DNA of 25,487 nt, from positions 1 to 25,487 of IMG/VR virus record IMGVR_UViG_3300033149_000404. The stretch is one strand, 5' to 3'. Below, in pieces: positions 1 through 8,238 of the stretch. Below the pieces are notes generated by a model, which did not search any database, was not told the DNA's origin, and was given only the letters and a program-made list of their open reading frames with translations. Positions within the stretch are counted from its first letter, which is position 1. Each line of letters starts with the position of its first letter. Origin of the DNA: a virus. Made by a program: the position numbers and the translations under genes.

Positions 1-1
1 A

Positions 2-883
2 TATGTATTGCATGGTAATGAGATAGAGTTTTTTGGTTTAGACCAGCCACAGAAAGTTCGTTCAAGAAGGCGTGATTACCTTTGGATGAATGAGGCTAAT
101 GAGTTTACACTTGAAGCCTTTAGACAGCTTAATATGCGTACTAATGAGCGTGTTTATATGGACTACAACCCTTCAGATGAATTTCATTGGATTTATGATT
201 ATGTTTTAACTAGAAAAGACTGCGAACTTATTATATCTACCTATAAGGATAATCCATTTTTACCTAAACAGGTTGTTAAAGAAATTGAGCGTTATAAGGC
301 TTTGGACTTAAATTATTGGAATATTTATGGTCTTGGGCAACGAGGAGTTAAACAGGCTAGGATTTATACTAAATATGAATTGATAGATGAGTTACCTGAA
401 GGTGGTGAGCATATTTATGGGCTAGATTTTGGCTATAACCATCCTACAGTATTGACTGAGGTTGTAATGAAGGATGATGATATATATGTTAATGAGCTCA
501 TTTATGAAAGCCATATGACTACACCAGAGCTAATTGCTAGAATGAAAGACCTAAATGTGTCTAAGGATGATTATATATATCCCGATGCCGAAGACCCATC
601 AAGAATACAAGAGTTAGAAGATGCTGGTTATAATGTTATTGCTGCTACAAAGGGTAAAGATAGTGTTAGAGCAGGTATAAATGAGATAAAGAGTAGAAAG
701 TTGTATATAACTAAATCTTCGGTTAATGGTTTAAAGGAACTCCAAACATATTCATGGAAGGTTAAGGGTGACCAAATATTAGATGAGCCTGTTAAGATAA
801 GAGATGATTTTGTTGACTCCTTTAGATATGCGGTACATTCATTCTTGGATGATGAGAATAAAGTTGGGTTTTATATAGCTTGA
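2..883 (+). CDS. terL: Phage terminase large subunit, C-terminal part (cut by window edge)
   Basis: This is the DNA-packaging motor ATPase/nuclease that docks on the portal. The frame is open to the left edge, so the gene begins outside the window; the TTG at position 8 is not a credible start. Counting from that TTG, a Walker-B-like stretch (YLWMNEANE, residues 24-32) ends the ATPase domain and a DYNPSD motif lies near 52-57. The RNase-H-like nuclease domain follows, with the expected spaced acidic residues: D140 in YGLDFGYNHP, D193/D196 in YPDAED, and D267/D270 in DDFVDSFRYA. This matches the Terminase_3/PBSX-type architecture. The small subunit and Walker A would lie upstream. It ends in TGA, followed by a promoter for the portal gene. 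Identity as TerL is solid; the subfamily is judged by eye. Confidence 0.93.
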   Translation, partial: YVLHGNEIEFFGLDQPQKVRSRRRDYLWMNEANEFTLEAFRQLNMRTNERVYMDYNPSDEFHWIYDYVLTRKDCELIISTYKDNPFLPKQVVKEIERYKALDLNYWNIYGLGQRGVKQARIYTKYELIDELPEGGEHIYGLDFGYNHPTVLTEVVMKDDDIYVNELIYESHMTTPELIARMKDLNVSKDDYIYPDAEDPSRIQELEDAGYNVIAATKGKDSVRAGINEIKSRKLYITKSSVNGLKELQTYSWKVKGDQILDEPVKIRDDFVDSFRYAVHSFLDDENKVGFYIA

Positions 884-886
884 ACA

Positions 887-916
887 TTGACCGCACATTT
901 AGAAATGTGGTATAAT
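887..916 (+). promoter_or_regulatory. Sigma70-type promoter for the portal gene with internal dyad
   Basis: TTGACC (887-892) is separated by 18 bases from a perfect TATAAT (911-916), which also carries an extended -10 TGG. Between the two boxes is a perfect inverted repeat, CACATTT-AG-AAATGTG (894-909), well placed for an operator. Transcription should start near 922-925, giving a leader of under 30 nt. The AAATGTG-TATAAT segment recurs at 17922-17934. Confidence 0.75.
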
Positions 917-924
917 GTTATTAC

Positions 925-950
925 AAACGCAGAAGTGCGTTTATTTTATT
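925..950 (+). promoter_or_regulatory. Leader hairpin plus U-rich tract abutting the portal start
   Basis: A perfect 7-bp stem, AAACGCA (925-931) with TGCGTTT (936-942) around a GAAG tetraloop, is followed by ATTTTATT and then directly by the ATG at 951. It looks like an intrinsic terminator but ends at a start codon, and there is no Shine-Dalgarno sequence. It could stabilise the 5' end, attenuate transcription or guide initiation through the U-rich tract. Confidence 0.6.
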
Positions 951-3380
951 ATGGCAAAAGGAAAGATACCAGTACAAAGACCAAGTTATATAATGAACTT
1001 GCCTGTACCGCCTCCACCTAATACTAGAAATTATTTGGACTCATACAGGAGTTTTGTTTATGCTTGTATCACCACTATTGCAGCAGAAGTATCTGCTATA
1101 GAGGTTAAACTATACAAGAAATCGGGAAGTACAATTAAAGAGGTGGATGAGCATGAGGCATTATCTCTACTTGAGTTTGTTAATGATTTTATGACCTTTT
1201 CGCAGTTAATTGATATTACTCAAACTTATAAGGAATTAACAGGTGAGGCGTATTGGGCAAAGATTAGAGATAATTCAGGTAGAGTGTCCGAATTGTGGGC
1301 ACTAAGACCCGATTGGGTGAAGATTGTGCCATCAGAGGATAATTTTATAAAAGGTTATGAGTATTGTCCTGGTGGAAATAATATTGATACAGTTTATTTT
1401 GATGCTAAAGATATAGTTCCATTCAAGAGTTTAAACCCAGAGGATGCTTATAGAGGGTTTGGTGTAGTTAAAGCTATTGCACAGGCTGTTGACATAAATG
1501 AGTTTAGTGCAGATTGGATTAGACAATTCTTTTATAACTCAGCTTTACCTGGATTGATATTTACAACTGATAAGAAGCTAAAAGAAGCTGAGATTAAACG
1601 ATTTATGACAGAGTGGAAATCTAAATTCCAGAGAAGACAAAATGCTCATAAGGTTGCATTCTTATCTGGTGGTTTTAAGGTTGACCAAGTAACACAGACA
1701 CCAGGGGACATGCAGTTTTTGGAACAGAGGAAGTTTGTTAGGGATGAGATATTATCAGCGTTTAGAATGCCTCTTGCGGCGTTAGGTATATCAGAAGATG
1801 TTAATAGAGCCAATGCTGAGGCTACATTAAGACAATTTATTGAACGAGTAATAAAGCCTAAAATGGTGCAATTAGTTGCAAACTTAAATGAGTTTTATTT
1901 AAGTGAGTGGGATGATGAGGAATTATTCTTTGACTTTAAAGACCCAACACCAGCAGATAGAGATTTAGATTTAAAGATATATGAGAGTGGTTTGACTAAT
2001 GGGTGGCTAACAACAAATGAAGTGAGAGATATGGAAAATTTGCCACCAGTTGAGGGTGGGGATGTAATTTATAAACCATTCACACTTCAGCCACTAAATG
2101 CTGTAGGAGAAAAGATTGCAGGGTTCTTTGGTAAAAAGAGTGATAAGGCAGATGGATTTATAAGATTAGAAGTGCAAAAAGATAAACAAGTTAGAAAGTT
2201 TGTTGCACCTATTCCCCATAAGAGATTAAGAAAAATACGAGATGAGGCGTTTAAGAAGGGTATAAAACATGACTTAAAACAATTATTAGTACACTACTTA
2301 AAAGAGGAACAGGATAAGGAGCAAAAGGTAAAAGATATATCCTTAAGTAAAGAGAAGAAAGAAAACTATTGGAAGGCAATGATTGTTAAGACTGATATAC
2401 AAGAGCAGCAGATGATTGAGATGTTAAAGAAGTTGTTTAAAGAGCAGGAGAAGGAAGTATTAAACAACCTTGAGTACGTAAAGTATATGAGAAAAGACTA
2501 CCGAAAGGGCAAGGTTGATGATTTTGTATTTGATATGGTGAGTATGCTTGGAAGGTGGAAGTCTATATTTGAACCTTTCATTAAAACAATCATTATTGAG
2601 AAGGGTGCTGATATATTTGACTTTTTAGGCTCAAGACAAAATATAGATGTATCAACAGCAAGGGTTGTTAGATTTTTGGAAACAGAGGGGTTGTCATTTA
2701 TTAAGAGTGTTAATGAGGTAACAATAGAGAAATTGAAAAAGACTTTGACTGAGGGTGTTATATTAGAAGAGAGTATACCACAACTTAAAAATAGAGTTAC
2801 AGATGTATTTGAGTCAGCAACAGAGGCTAGAGCAAAAACTATAGCAAGAACTGAGGTATTGAGGGCTACAAACTTTGCATCTATTGAGGCATATCAGCAG
2901 TCAGGTGTTGTGAGTGCTAAAGAGTGGTTAACAGCGTTGGATGAAAGAACTTGTGAAACCTGCCTACCTTTGGATGGTGTTGTAGTTCCTTTAAATAAGA
3001 GTTTTAATACTGCTGTAGGTCAGTTAGACGCACCTCCAGCACATCCTAATTGTAGATGTACAACAATACCTGTAATTGCAACTAAAAAGGTAAGACCTAA
3101 AAATAAAAGTATTATAGTTGAAAAAGTAAAGAGAAAGATAAAAGAAAAAGAAATTGAGGAGAAGAAAAAACTTGATGAAATTCATAATAAAGTACAACAG
3201 AAGATTGAGGTTAAAGAGGTCAAAGAGAGGGCTGATAAACAGGTGGAGCAAATAAAAGAAGATGCTAATAAACAGGTAGAGCAGGTTAAAGAGGAAGCAA
3301 AGAAAGAAAAGACCAAATTAACACAGGCGTTGTTGGATTTAAGAAATAAGTTTAGAGAGTTTATAAAAAATAATGGATAA
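951..3380 (+). CDS. Portal protein fused to a MuF-type head morphogenesis domain
   Basis: The portal is the dodecameric vertex ring through which DNA enters; MuF-type (SPP1 gp7-like) proteins are minor head proteins usually encoded by the next gene. Here both are in one 809-residue chain. Residues 1 to about 390 look like an HK97/SPP1 portal (YRSFVYACITTIA near 32, ELTGEAYW near 95, QFLEQRKFVRDEI near 255, RANAEATLRQF near 286). Residues about 595-710 carry the MuF pattern: ARTEVLRATN near 632, then CETC (668-671) and HPNCRC (698-703). The tail is a Lys/Glu-rich predicted coiled coil. I chose the ATG at 951 rather than the in-frame ATG at 915, because the latter overlaps the -10 box. The 3' end overlaps the next gene by 8 nt. 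Confidence 0.88.
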   Translation: MAKGKIPVQRPSYIMNLPVPPPPNTRNYLDSYRSFVYACITTIAAEVSAIEVKLYKKSGSTIKEVDEHEALSLLEFVNDFMTFSQLIDITQTYKELTGEAYWAKIRDNSGRVSELWALRPDWVKIVPSEDNFIKGYEYCPGGNNIDTVYFDAKDIVPFKSLNPEDAYRGFGVVKAIAQAVDINEFSADWIRQFFYNSALPGLIFTTDKKLKEAEIKRFMTEWKSKFQRRQNAHKVAFLSGGFKVDQVTQTPGDMQFLEQRKFVRDEILSAFRMPLAALGISEDVNRANAEATLRQFIERVIKPKMVQLVANLNEFYLSEWDDEELFFDFKDPTPADRDLDLKIYESGLTNGWLTTNEVRDMENLPPVEGGDVIYKPFTLQPLNAVGEKIAGFFGKKSDKADGFIRLEVQKDKQVRKFVAPIPHKRLRKIRDEAFKKGIKHDLKQLLVHYLKEEQDKEQKVKDISLSKEKKENYWKAMIVKTDIQEQQMIEMLKKLFKEQEKEVLNNLEYVKYMRKDYRKGKVDDFVFDMVSMLGRWKSIFEPFIKTIIIEKGADIFDFLGSRQNIDVSTARVVRFLETEGLSFIKSVNEVTIEKLKKTLTEGVILEESIPQLKNRVTDVFESATEARAKTIARTEVLRATNFASIEAYQQSGVVSAKEWLTALDERTCETCLPLDGVVVPLNKSFNTAVGQLDAPPAHPNCRCTTIPVIATKKVRPKNKSIIVEKVKRKIKEKEIEEKKKLDEIHNKVQQKIEVKEVKERADKQVEQIKEDANKQVEQVKEEAKKEKTKLTQALLDLRNKFREFIKNNG

Positions 3381-4185
3381 TCCAGAAGATATAATTAAAG
3401 AGTTAGATAGTGAGCTTAAAGATTTAAAAAATGCTGAAACAGATGTTGAGATAGGTGATGCTGTTAAAGGGTTAGAAAGGGCTTTAGAGGAGACTATACA
3501 TACCAAGTCTTATAAGGGTTTTAATGCTCTTAAATCTTCTTTAGAGGATATATATACTAAAATAGAAAAACAAGGCAATGAAAATAATAAGAGCATATTA
3601 TCAAATATTGAAAGATTGATTAAGGCTGTCAATAATAGACCAGAGGTTATAAAGGCTGAGGTTGTTAATCAGGAAAAGTATCCTAAAGAAATGAAGGTCT
3701 CTAATCTAAAGGATATAAAAATTCCTTCCTTTCCAGAGAAGGTAAAGGTTAGTAAACCCGACTGGTTAGATGATATAAGTAGCAGTGAAACGAGAAATAT
3801 ATTAAAACTGTTGAACTTACTCAAACAGCAAGGTATGACTGTTAGTATAAAAAATAAGGACTCGGATGAGGCAGTACCTGTAAGGTTGAGTGATGGTCGT
3901 AATTTTTATAAAGCTATTCAGACTGCTGTTAGTTCAGGGATTATTCCTTTTGTGGATTCAAGTGGTAACAGAGTTAGTCCTCTAGTAGACAGTGATAGAC
4001 ATTTACAGACGGATGTGTTAAATAAGTTAGTTCCTGAAGATTATGATTACTTGGATTTAGGTTATACAGGTTCTAATTTGACCTCTGTCGTATATAAAAA
4101 CGGAGGTGCGGGAGGTACTACGGTAGCTACATTGACTCTTACTTACGATGGTAGCGGTAACCTAGATACTGTAACCAAAACATGA
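3373..4185 (+). CDS. Phage structural protein with N-terminal coiled coil, unknown role
   Basis: This 270-residue protein has a charged, heptad-rich N-terminal half (residues 1-95), a Lys/Pro-rich linker (about 100-130) and a beta-rich C-terminus ending in [15 protein letters not shown] and [21 protein letters not shown]-like sequence. That C-terminal motif is, from memory, common in virion-associated phage proteins of undefined role. It overlaps the portal-MuF gene by 8 nt and the collagen-like gene by 4 nt (ATGA), so it is translationally coupled to both. Its position suggests a minor head component, perhaps a base for the collagen-like fibre. No catalytic motif is seen. Confidence 0.65.
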   Translation: MDNPEDIIKELDSELKDLKNAETDVEIGDAVKGLERALEETIHTKSYKGFNALKSSLEDIYTKIEKQGNENNKSILSNIERLIKAVNNRPEVIKAEVVNQEKYPKEMKVSNLKDIKIPSFPEKVKVSKPDWLDDISSSETRNILKLLNLLKQQGMTVSIKNKDSDEAVPVRLSDGRNFYKAIQTAVSSGIIPFVDSSGNRVSPLVDSDRHLQTDVLNKLVPEDYDYLDLGYTGSNLTSVVYKNGGAGGTTVATLTLTYDGSGNLDTVTKT

Positions 4186-5864
4186 GTATAAAGTGGACAT
4201 TTAATCCATTCACAGGTGAGCTTGATGCGTATGACCCTTCTATGGGTGCAACAGGTCCTACAGGACCCACAGGTGCTACAGGTGCTACAGGAGCCACAGG
4301 TCCCACAACTGCAGGTCCCACAGGTCCCACAGGTCCCACAGGTGCTACAGGTGCTACAGGTGCTACAGGTGCTACAGGAGCCACAGGTCCCACAACTGCA
4401 GGTCCCACAGGTGCTACAGGTGCTACAGGTGCTACAGGTGCAACTGGTGCTACAGGTGCTACAGGTGCTACAGGTGCAACTGGTGCAACTGGAGCCACAG
4501 GTCCCACAACTGCAGGTCCCACAGGAGCCACAGGTGCTACAGGTGCAACTGGTGCTACAGGTGCTACAGGTGCTACAGGAGCCACAGGTCCCACAACTGC
4601 AGGTCCCACAGGTGCTACAGGAGCTACAGGTGCAACTGGTGCAACTGGTGCTACAGGAGCTACAGGTGCAACAGGACCCACAGGTCCTACAGGTGCAACT
4701 GGAACAAGTGCAACTGGAGTGGAATATTATTTTGAGAGCACTGATTCCGATATAGGTGGTTATGATACGATGACTAGAAATCCTGGAGATGTAGGTACTC
4801 AAGTAACATATCAACAGACATTTAAAAATACTGATGGGGAAGTCCTCTTAAAGAGTTTTATCACAGATGTAGGAGACCCTGGAGTAAATGAGATACCTGC
4901 AGGAATTTGGGAACTTGATTTGTTTGGAGCCGTTAGTAGTGATGCTGGTGATACTAGGTTAAAGGTTTATTTATATAAGAGGTCGTTGGGTGGTTCAGAA
5001 ACAGAAATTTGTAATACTGGTGGTGAGTTAGGAGAGATGTCTGGAAGTTCGGCGGCACTTTATAGTTGTGAGAAAGTGCTGTCCGCTGCTGAAGGTTTGG
5101 AAATTTCGGATAGGTTAGTTTTTAAAGTGTATGCTTATACAGATTCTGCATCTGATAAGACAGTGACTTTGTATATTGAAGGAGAAGATACTGCGTCAAA
5201 GATACTGACAACTTTGTTTGCTGGTCCCGTTGGAGCAACAGGACCCACAGGTCCCACAGGTGCTACAGGAGCTACAGGTCCTACGGGTGTAACAGGAGCT
5301 ACAGGAGCCACAGGTGCAACTGGTGCAACTGGTGCTACAGGTCCCACAACTGCAGGTCCCACAGGTCCTACAGGACCCACAGGTGCAACTGGTGCTACAG
5401 GTACTCAAGGTGGTAACCTATCTTCAGATATTGTTCTTAACGGATATGATATTCAGCTACAGATAGAACCAGGAAGTGATGATACCTCTAGTGGACTAAT
5501 ATGGAAGGATGCTACGGTTGATACTAACTCACAAGGTATTGGAGCTCCATTATTTATGGCAGCGGATGGACATCTTGATACAGCAGATGCAGATGCCTCC
5601 ACTACGAGTCCATGTGTAGCTTTAGCTTTAGAAACAGGTACAGGAACTAAAGATGTATTATTATTTGGAGTAATGAGAAATGATGGGTGGAATTGGACAA
5701 CTGGACCAGGTAAAGCAAGTATAATATATGTATCTACAGCTGTTGGAACTTTAACACAAACACAGCCTAGTGGAACAGATGATGTAATTCAGCCAGTTGG
5801 GTACGCATTAACGGATGATTGTATATTCTTTAATCCATCTATGATGTACTTTACTCATACATGA
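4182..5864 (+). CDS. Collagen-like phage fibre protein
   Basis: A 560-residue structural protein with two Gly-X-Thr collagen-like stretches. After a short N-terminal segment (residues 1-21), collagen region 1 spans about 22-178 and is almost only GAT and GPT triplets. A globular beta-rich domain follows (about 180-345), then collagen region 2 (about 348-407) and a C-terminal domain (about 410-560) resembling phage structural C-termini (near residues 490-560, FGVMRNDGW and QPVGYAL). The triplet phase is broken by the same five-residue interruption, PTTAG, at residues 41, 70, 108, 137 and 388. Such repeats form trimeric triple helices, so a trimeric fibre is likely. It lies between portal and protease genes, which favours a head-associated fibre, but tail attachment is not excluded. 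Long open frames in other phases here are artefacts of the repeat. Confidence 0.85.
   Translation: MSIKWTFNPFTGELDAYDPSMGATGPTGPTGATGATGATGPTTAGPTGPTGPTGATGATGATGATGATGPTTAGPTGATGATGATGATGATGATGATGATGATGATGPTTAGPTGATGATGATGATGATGATGATGPTTAGPTGATGATGATGATGATGATGATGPTGPTGATGTSATGVEYYFESTDSDIGGYDTMTRNPGDVGTQVTYQQTFKNTDGEVLLKSFITDVGDPGVNEIPAGIWELDLFGAVSSDAGDTRLKVYLYKRSLGGSETEICNTGGELGEMSGSSAALYSCEKVLSAAEGLEISDRLVFKVYAYTDSASDKTVTLYIEGEDTASKILTTLFAGPVGATGPTGPTGATGATGPTGVTGATGATGATGATGATGPTTAGPTGPTGPTGATGATGTQGGNLSSDIVLNGYDIQLQIEPGSDDTSSGLIWKDATVDTNSQGIGAPLFMAADGHLDTADADASTTSPCVALALETGTGTKDVLLFGVMRNDGWNWTTGPGKASIIYVSTAVGTLTQTQPSGTDDVIQPVGYALTDDCIFFNPSMMYFTHT
4245..4715 (+). repeat. Collagen-coding 9-nt-period tandem repeat, block 1
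   Basis: The DNA repeats with a 9-nt period (variants of GGTGCTACA, GGTGCAACT, GGTCCCACA and GGAGCCACA) encoding Gly-Ala-Thr or Gly-Pro-Thr. Synonymous variants are mixed, and a longer block encoding GPTTAGPT recurs four times. Such arrays are prone to slippage and to assembly error, so the copy number may not be exact. Confidence 0.9.
5223..5411 (+). repeat. Collagen-coding 9-nt-period tandem repeat, block 2
   Basis: A shorter array of the same 9-nt units as at 4245-4715, with the same recurring block encoding GPTTAGPT at about 5340. Near-identical units in the two blocks imply duplication or recombination between them. Confidence 0.88.
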
Positions 5865-5865
5865 T

Positions 5866-7158
5866 ATGAAACAAAAATACATGAATTTCGGTAATTATTC
5901 CTATAAAGAGATTAGGTCAAACCCTAGAGATAGGCTAGAGATAGAAATTGGTGACTCTAAACAACCAGAATTTTACCCACAATTAAAGATAATGCGTTGG
6001 GATAATGAAGTTAACGCTTCATTCAGATTAGTTGATACTGAACCTAAAACTCTCACTACAGAGGATGAGAAAATTAAACTAATAGGACAGAAAAAGGAAG
6101 TCCATTTATATGAGTTACCTGTAAGTGACGAACTGAAAGAGGGTGGATTTGAATTTGAGGTTATTCTAAAAGAGAAACCTGTTTCTAACAAAATTGAGTT
6201 TACTTTAGAAACCAAAGGGTTAGATTTCTTTTATCAACCACCACTTAATCAAGAAGAATTACCTCCAGATGGAGTTTCTGCTACCGAAACTGATGTTTTT
6301 GATAAAGATGGTAAATCAATTACTCACAGACCAAAAAATATAGTTGGTTCCTATGCTGTTTACCATTCAGGAAATCCAATAAATTATGTCGGTGGTAAAG
6401 AATATAAGTGTGGAAAAGTAGGACATATCTATAGACCTAAAATTATTGATTCAGTAGGAAAAGAAGTTTGGGGGATACTAAATATACAAGAGGGTATATT
6501 ATCTGTTACTATCCCACAAGAGTTTTTAAATACTGCTACATATCCTATTAGGCACGCTGCTGGGTTTACAATGGGATTTTTAACCGCAGGTGGAAGTAGG
6601 AGGGGTTATGGGGATTATATTTGGGGTTCAGTATTTTCTTCCAATGCTGATGAAGCTGGCGATGCAGTTAGTATTACAGCTTGGTTAAGTCGTTATTCAA
6701 CAACTTCTGTAACTGCTCGTATGAAGTGTGGATTATATCTTCTTACTGATTACGAGAAAAAGGGACAAACAGAGGAGAGGGAAATAACTTTAGACCACGC
6801 AGACGCACAGGAATATACCTTTAACTTTTCTGCACCGAAACCAGATGTAGTTGGTTCTACAGAATATGTTATTTGTATATGGGGAGATTATATAAATGGT
6901 CAAAAGCGAATATGGTATGATAGTGCTACAAGTCAGAGTCGTTATGAAAGTTATAACTATGATACTCATAATGCGGTATATCCGGACCCACTAGAACCAA
7001 CTACATCAAGTCATAAATTCTCCATCTACTGCACCTATACAGCAGGTGGTACAGGTCCCACGGGAGTAAAGACTATAAATGATACCGCTATTGCCTCAGT
7101 AAAAACTATAAATGATACTGCTATAGCTAGTGTTAAAACAATAATGGATGCTTCGTGA
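5866..7158 (+). CDS. Putative phage fibre/structural protein with C-terminal KTINDTAIAS repeats
   Basis: A 430-residue protein starting one base after the collagen gene's stop; an in-frame ATG at 5881 is an alternative start. The N-terminal 150 residues are charged and beta-rich. The middle (about 210-400) is rich in aromatic and polar residues (SRRGYGDYIWGSVFS, YVICIWGDYI), like a surface jelly-roll, but I recognise no named domain. Near the end a single collagen-like TGPTG precedes two copies of VKTINDTAIAS and a partial third. Similar V-K-T-x-N-x-x-A-I-A-S repeats are, from memory, frequent in phage structural proteins. It is probably a fibre or decoration subunit working with the collagen-like protein. 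No enzyme motif is seen. Confidence 0.6.
   Translation: MKQKYMNFGNYSYKEIRSNPRDRLEIEIGDSKQPEFYPQLKIMRWDNEVNASFRLVDTEPKTLTTEDEKIKLIGQKKEVHLYELPVSDELKEGGFEFEVILKEKPVSNKIEFTLETKGLDFFYQPPLNQEELPPDGVSATETDVFDKDGKSITHRPKNIVGSYAVYHSGNPINYVGGKEYKCGKVGHIYRPKIIDSVGKEVWGILNIQEGILSVTIPQEFLNTATYPIRHAAGFTMGFLTAGGSRRGYGDYIWGSVFSSNADEAGDAVSITAWLSRYSTTSVTARMKCGLYLLTDYEKKGQTEEREITLDHADAQEYTFNFSAPKPDVVGSTEYVICIWGDYINGQKRIWYDSATSQSRYESYNYDTHNAVYPDPLEPTTSSHKFSIYCTYTAGGTGPTGVKTINDTAIASVKTINDTAIASVKTIMDAS
7066..7146 (+). repeat. 33-nt imperfect tandem repeat encoding VKTINDTAIAS
   Basis: Two 33-nt units (7066-7098 and 7099-7131) encode identical 11-residue peptides with mainly synonymous differences. A truncated third unit (VKTI) ends the gene. 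Protein-level conservation despite DNA divergence suggests selection on the peptide. Confidence 0.8.
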
Positions 7159-7170
7159 TATAATAAAACT
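7156..7170 (+). promoter_or_regulatory. Possible extended -10 promoter giving a leaderless glycosyltransferase mRNA
   Basis: TGA-TATAAT (7156-7164) is an extended -10 match; the TGA is also the stop of the previous gene. A start site 6-7 nt downstream would coincide with the ATG at 7171, giving a leaderless mRNA. No convincing -35 box is present and chance is possible in AT-rich DNA. Confidence 0.35.
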
Positions 7171-8052
7171 ATGAATTTATCTGTCTGCATGATAGTTAAA
7201 GATGAGGAGGTCATGCTTGAGAGTTGTCTTAAATCTATCCAAAATGCTGATGAAATTATTATCTGTGATACAGGTTCTACTGATAAAACTATTGAAATAG
7301 CCAAGAAGTACACAGACAAGGTGTTTACCGATTATATTTGGAATGATAATTTTGCAGAAGCCCGTAACCACGCTAATTCTAAAGCGACAGGTGATTGGAT
7401 ATTAGTTATTGATGCTGACGAAACATTAGAGAAGAACGGTATTAAGAAGATAAAAGATATTTTAAAAGAATTACCAGATAAATATGACTCATTGAGTTGT
7501 AATGTTAAATCTGCTAAAGATGGTATGCTCCATAAGTCTCCTCGTGTTTACAAGAACTCTCCCAAGATTAAGTGGTTAGGAGCAATACATAACTATTTAA
7601 ATGTTAAAAGTAGCAAGGATGTTGATGTAACCATAACTTATGGATACAGTCCAGCACATAAGAAAGACCCAGATAGAGCCTTTAGAATACTTACTAAAGA
7701 GGTAACAAAGAACCCTAATTGTATAAGAGAGAAATTTTATTTAGCCAGAGAATACTATTACAGGAAAATTTGGCATGAGGCTATTAAATGGTATTTAGAA
7801 TATATAAAAGTGTCCACATGGGCAGCAGAAAAAGCAGAGGCGTATCTTAAACTAGCTAGGTGTTATTGGCAGTCCCGACAAGGTGAGAAGGCTAGAAATG
7901 CCTGTTTACAGGCTATTAAGATAAATACTAACTTTAGAGAGGCTATTGAGTTAATGGCTGAGATGAGTGGTCCAATAAATAGGAAGAGATGGATTGAGTT
8001 TGCTGCAGGTGCGGATAATAGTAAAGTTTTGTTTAATAGGAGAGTAGAATGA
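7171..8052 (+). CDS. Family 2 glycosyltransferase with TPR-like C-terminal region
   Basis: A 293-residue GT-A fold enzyme that should transfer a sugar from a nucleotide-sugar to an acceptor. The GT2 signatures are clear: MNLSVCMIVKDEE at the N-terminus, CDTGSTDKT (32-40) for nucleotide binding, and the metal-binding D-x-D in VIDADE (D81, D83). EARNHA near 63-68 fits the family. Residues about 185-265 form helical repeats (FYLAREYYYRKIWHEAIKWY, AYLKLARCYWQSRQGEKARN) consistent with TPRs, which often present protein acceptors. It follows the collagen-like and fibre genes and overlaps the next gene by 4 nt. Gly-X-Thr repeats of bacterial collagen-like proteins such as BclA are known O-glycosylation targets, so modification of the phage fibre is a reasonable inference. 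Sugar and acceptor are unknown. Confidence 0.88.
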   Translation: MNLSVCMIVKDEEVMLESCLKSIQNADEIIICDTGSTDKTIEIAKKYTDKVFTDYIWNDNFAEARNHANSKATGDWILVIDADETLEKNGIKKIKDILKELPDKYDSLSCNVKSAKDGMLHKSPRVYKNSPKIKWLGAIHNYLNVKSSKDVDVTITYGYSPAHKKDPDRAFRILTKEVTKNPNCIREKFYLAREYYYRKIWHEAIKWYLEYIKVSTWAAEKAEAYLKLARCYWQSRQGEKARNACLQAIKINTNFREAIELMAEMSGPINRKRWIEFAAGADNSKVLFNRRVE

Positions 8053-8234
8053 ATACGGATATTAAATGCCCATATTGTGGAACACCTGTATTAAAGAATG
8101 TATCCTATTCTATAACATCTGGATACTTTCATGCTAAACACAAATGTAGAAGATGTAAAATGGTATTCCCTATCACTATTATGCCTAAAGTGCTAAAAAC
8201 TATTGACACTCGGCAGCCTAAAGTGATAAAATAA
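8049..8234 (+). CDS. Small zinc-ribbon protein
   Basis: A 61-residue protein with CPYCG (7-11) and CRRC (33-36), a two-knuckle zinc ribbon resembling small Com-like phage proteins. It overlaps the glycosyltransferase by 4 nt (ATGA), so it is co-translated. The rest is basic, compatible with nucleic-acid binding. Com of phage Mu regulates translation of mom, so a regulatory role is possible, but nothing here shows the target. The 3' end of the gene contains a candidate promoter. Confidence 0.7.
   Translation: MNTDIKCPYCGTPVLKNVSYSITSGYFHAKHKCRRCKMVFPITIMPKVLKTIDTRQPKVIK
8203..8232 (+). promoter_or_regulatory. Candidate sigma70 promoter inside the end of the zinc-ribbon gene
   Basis: A consensus TTGACA (8203-8208) is separated by 18 nt from TAAAAT (8227-8232), one mismatch from TATAAT. 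The start site would be near 8239. The only nearby downstream element before the terminator is non-coding, so the transcript could be a short RNA or read through into the capsid genes. Confidence 0.5.
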
Positions 8235-8238
8235 CAGT

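Noticed and set aside
915-950. ATG at 915 as portal start
   Set aside because: It overlaps the -10 box, lies upstream of the predicted transcription start and would add residues encoded by the leader hairpin.
3024-3251. Minus-strand 75-aa Phe/Leu-rich ORF
   Set aside because: It is the complement of the purine-rich Lys/Glu coiled-coil coding region of the portal-MuF gene. The hydrophobic look is a base-composition effect.
2736-3380. MuF-linked polymorphic toxin at the C-terminus of the portal fusion
   Set aside because: After the MuF domain only about 100 charged coiled-coil residues remain, with no recognisable toxin fold.
4139-4814. Long minus-strand and alternate-frame ORFs over the collagen repeats, including a Cys-Thr-Ser-rich one
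   Set aside because: A 9-nt repeat without stops is open in several frames at once. These translations are low complexity, lack ribosome-binding sites and mirror the plus-strand repeat.
5135-5408. Minus-strand ORFs over the second collagen block
   Set aside because: They have the same repeat origin as in the first block.
4245-5411. CRISPR-like array
   Set aside because: The repeats have a 9-nt period without spacers and are read through in frame as collagen triplets.
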